Positions 63,844 through 64,000 of a DNA stretch of 64,000 nucleotides are shown piece by piece; positions within the stretch are counted from its first letter, which is position 1, and each line of letters begins with the position of its first letter. The translations under genes and the position numbers were made by a program. Location of the stretch: positions 2,232,001 to 2,296,000 of the forward strand of contig NZ_CP094469.1 in assembly GCF_023347295.1 (NCBI RefSeq). Direction: 5' to 3'. Origin of the DNA: Faecalibacterium sp. I3-3-33 (GTDB lineage: Bacteria > Bacillota > Clostridia > Oscillospirales > Ruminococcaceae). Under the pieces are notes generated by a model, which saw only the letters and a list, made by a program, of their open reading frames with translations, made no database searches and was not told the DNA's origin.

Positions 63844-64000
63844 ATGAAAAAGATCTCTCGCCGCAGCTTCATGGCTGCCGCTGTCGTTTCCGTTGCTGCT
63901 CTGGCTATGACCGCCTGCGGCGGTTCCGCAAGCTCTGCTGCTTCTTCTGTGGCAAGCTCTGCCGCTTCCTCCGAGGCTGCTTCTTCCGCCGCTGCTGCTG
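63844..64000 (+). CDS. Lipoprotein, probably solute-binding, cut by the window end
   Basis: Only the first 52 residues are present. They start MKKISRRSFMAAAVVS, a twin-arginine motif, and continue to a lipobox MTACGG (lipid at about Cys25). A Ser/Ala linker follows, like those of ModA, MetQ and the lipoprotein at 50089. The start follows TTGAGGAGTG. The ligand cannot be told from this fragment. Confidence 0.8.
   Translation, partial: MKKISRRSFMAAAVVSVAALAMTACGGSASSAASSVASSAASSEAASSAAAA

Overview
The window is chromosomal DNA from a GC-rich Clostridia member of the Oscillospiraceae/Ruminococcaceae, most likely a Faecalibacterium. The reasons are the overall gene set, GGAGG-type ribosome binding sites, a T-box leader, class C sortase pili, and a first gene whose leader resembles the N-terminus of the F. 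prausnitzii anti-inflammatory protein MAM as I remember it. No search was run, so the genus is an inference. No rRNA, tRNA, CRISPR array, transposase or prophage was seen.

Layout. 1-350: a 77-residue double-glycine-leader peptide and its terminator. 686-10732: a sortase-dependent pilus locus (coiled-coil protein, signal peptidase I, 1826-residue LPSTG adhesin, LPGTG major pilin, class C sortase, LPQTG minor pilin). 10733-11379: gene-free, made of palindromic dispersed repeats. 11380-18085: pnp, rpsO, a CPBP membrane protease and secA. 18158-23261: an M20 amidohydrolase, then glpP and a three-gene anaerobic glycerol-3-phosphate oxidation operon, with a leader terminator between glpP and the operon.

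23405-37410 is one long minus-strand molybdenum/tungsten island. From upstream to downstream it holds fdhD, an FMN-binding protein, a YdhY-like 4x[4Fe-4S] protein, a YdhV-like aldehyde:ferredoxin oxidoreductase and a YdhW-like protein. A structured leader follows, then moeA, mobB, a molybdopterin-binding protein, moaC, moaA, a MOSC-MogA fusion and modABC. The genes cover metal import, most of pterin cofactor synthesis and the likely client enzyme, but no MoaD or MoaE was found.

37580-49672 carries adenine deaminase, an NSS amino-acid transporter, a DUF1846 protein, a GPH-type sugar symporter, a fruRKA fructose PTS operon and a C69 dipeptidase. 49737-50021 holds two more dispersed repeats. 50089-54841 has an orphan solute-binding lipoprotein, a divergent Crp/Fnr regulator with a palindrome at its own promoter, a GT2 glycosyltransferase, a flavin reductase and an acyltransferase. 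54980-60331 is a methionine regulon: a Met-type T-box followed by metQ-metN-metI-metY-metA.

The stretch 60394-60720 is the most unusual part. Two convergent promoters face a shared bidirectional terminator. The minus transcript encodes a 20-residue peptide whose ribosome binding site lies inside a 9-bp hairpin, and both transcripts begin with a copy of the same repeat. The layout resembles a type I toxin-antitoxin locus. The window ends with a two-gene ThrE-type exporter, a dispersed repeat, a Tat/lipoprotein gene with a nine-cytosine run in its promoter spacer, a nitroreductase, and the start of another lipoprotein.
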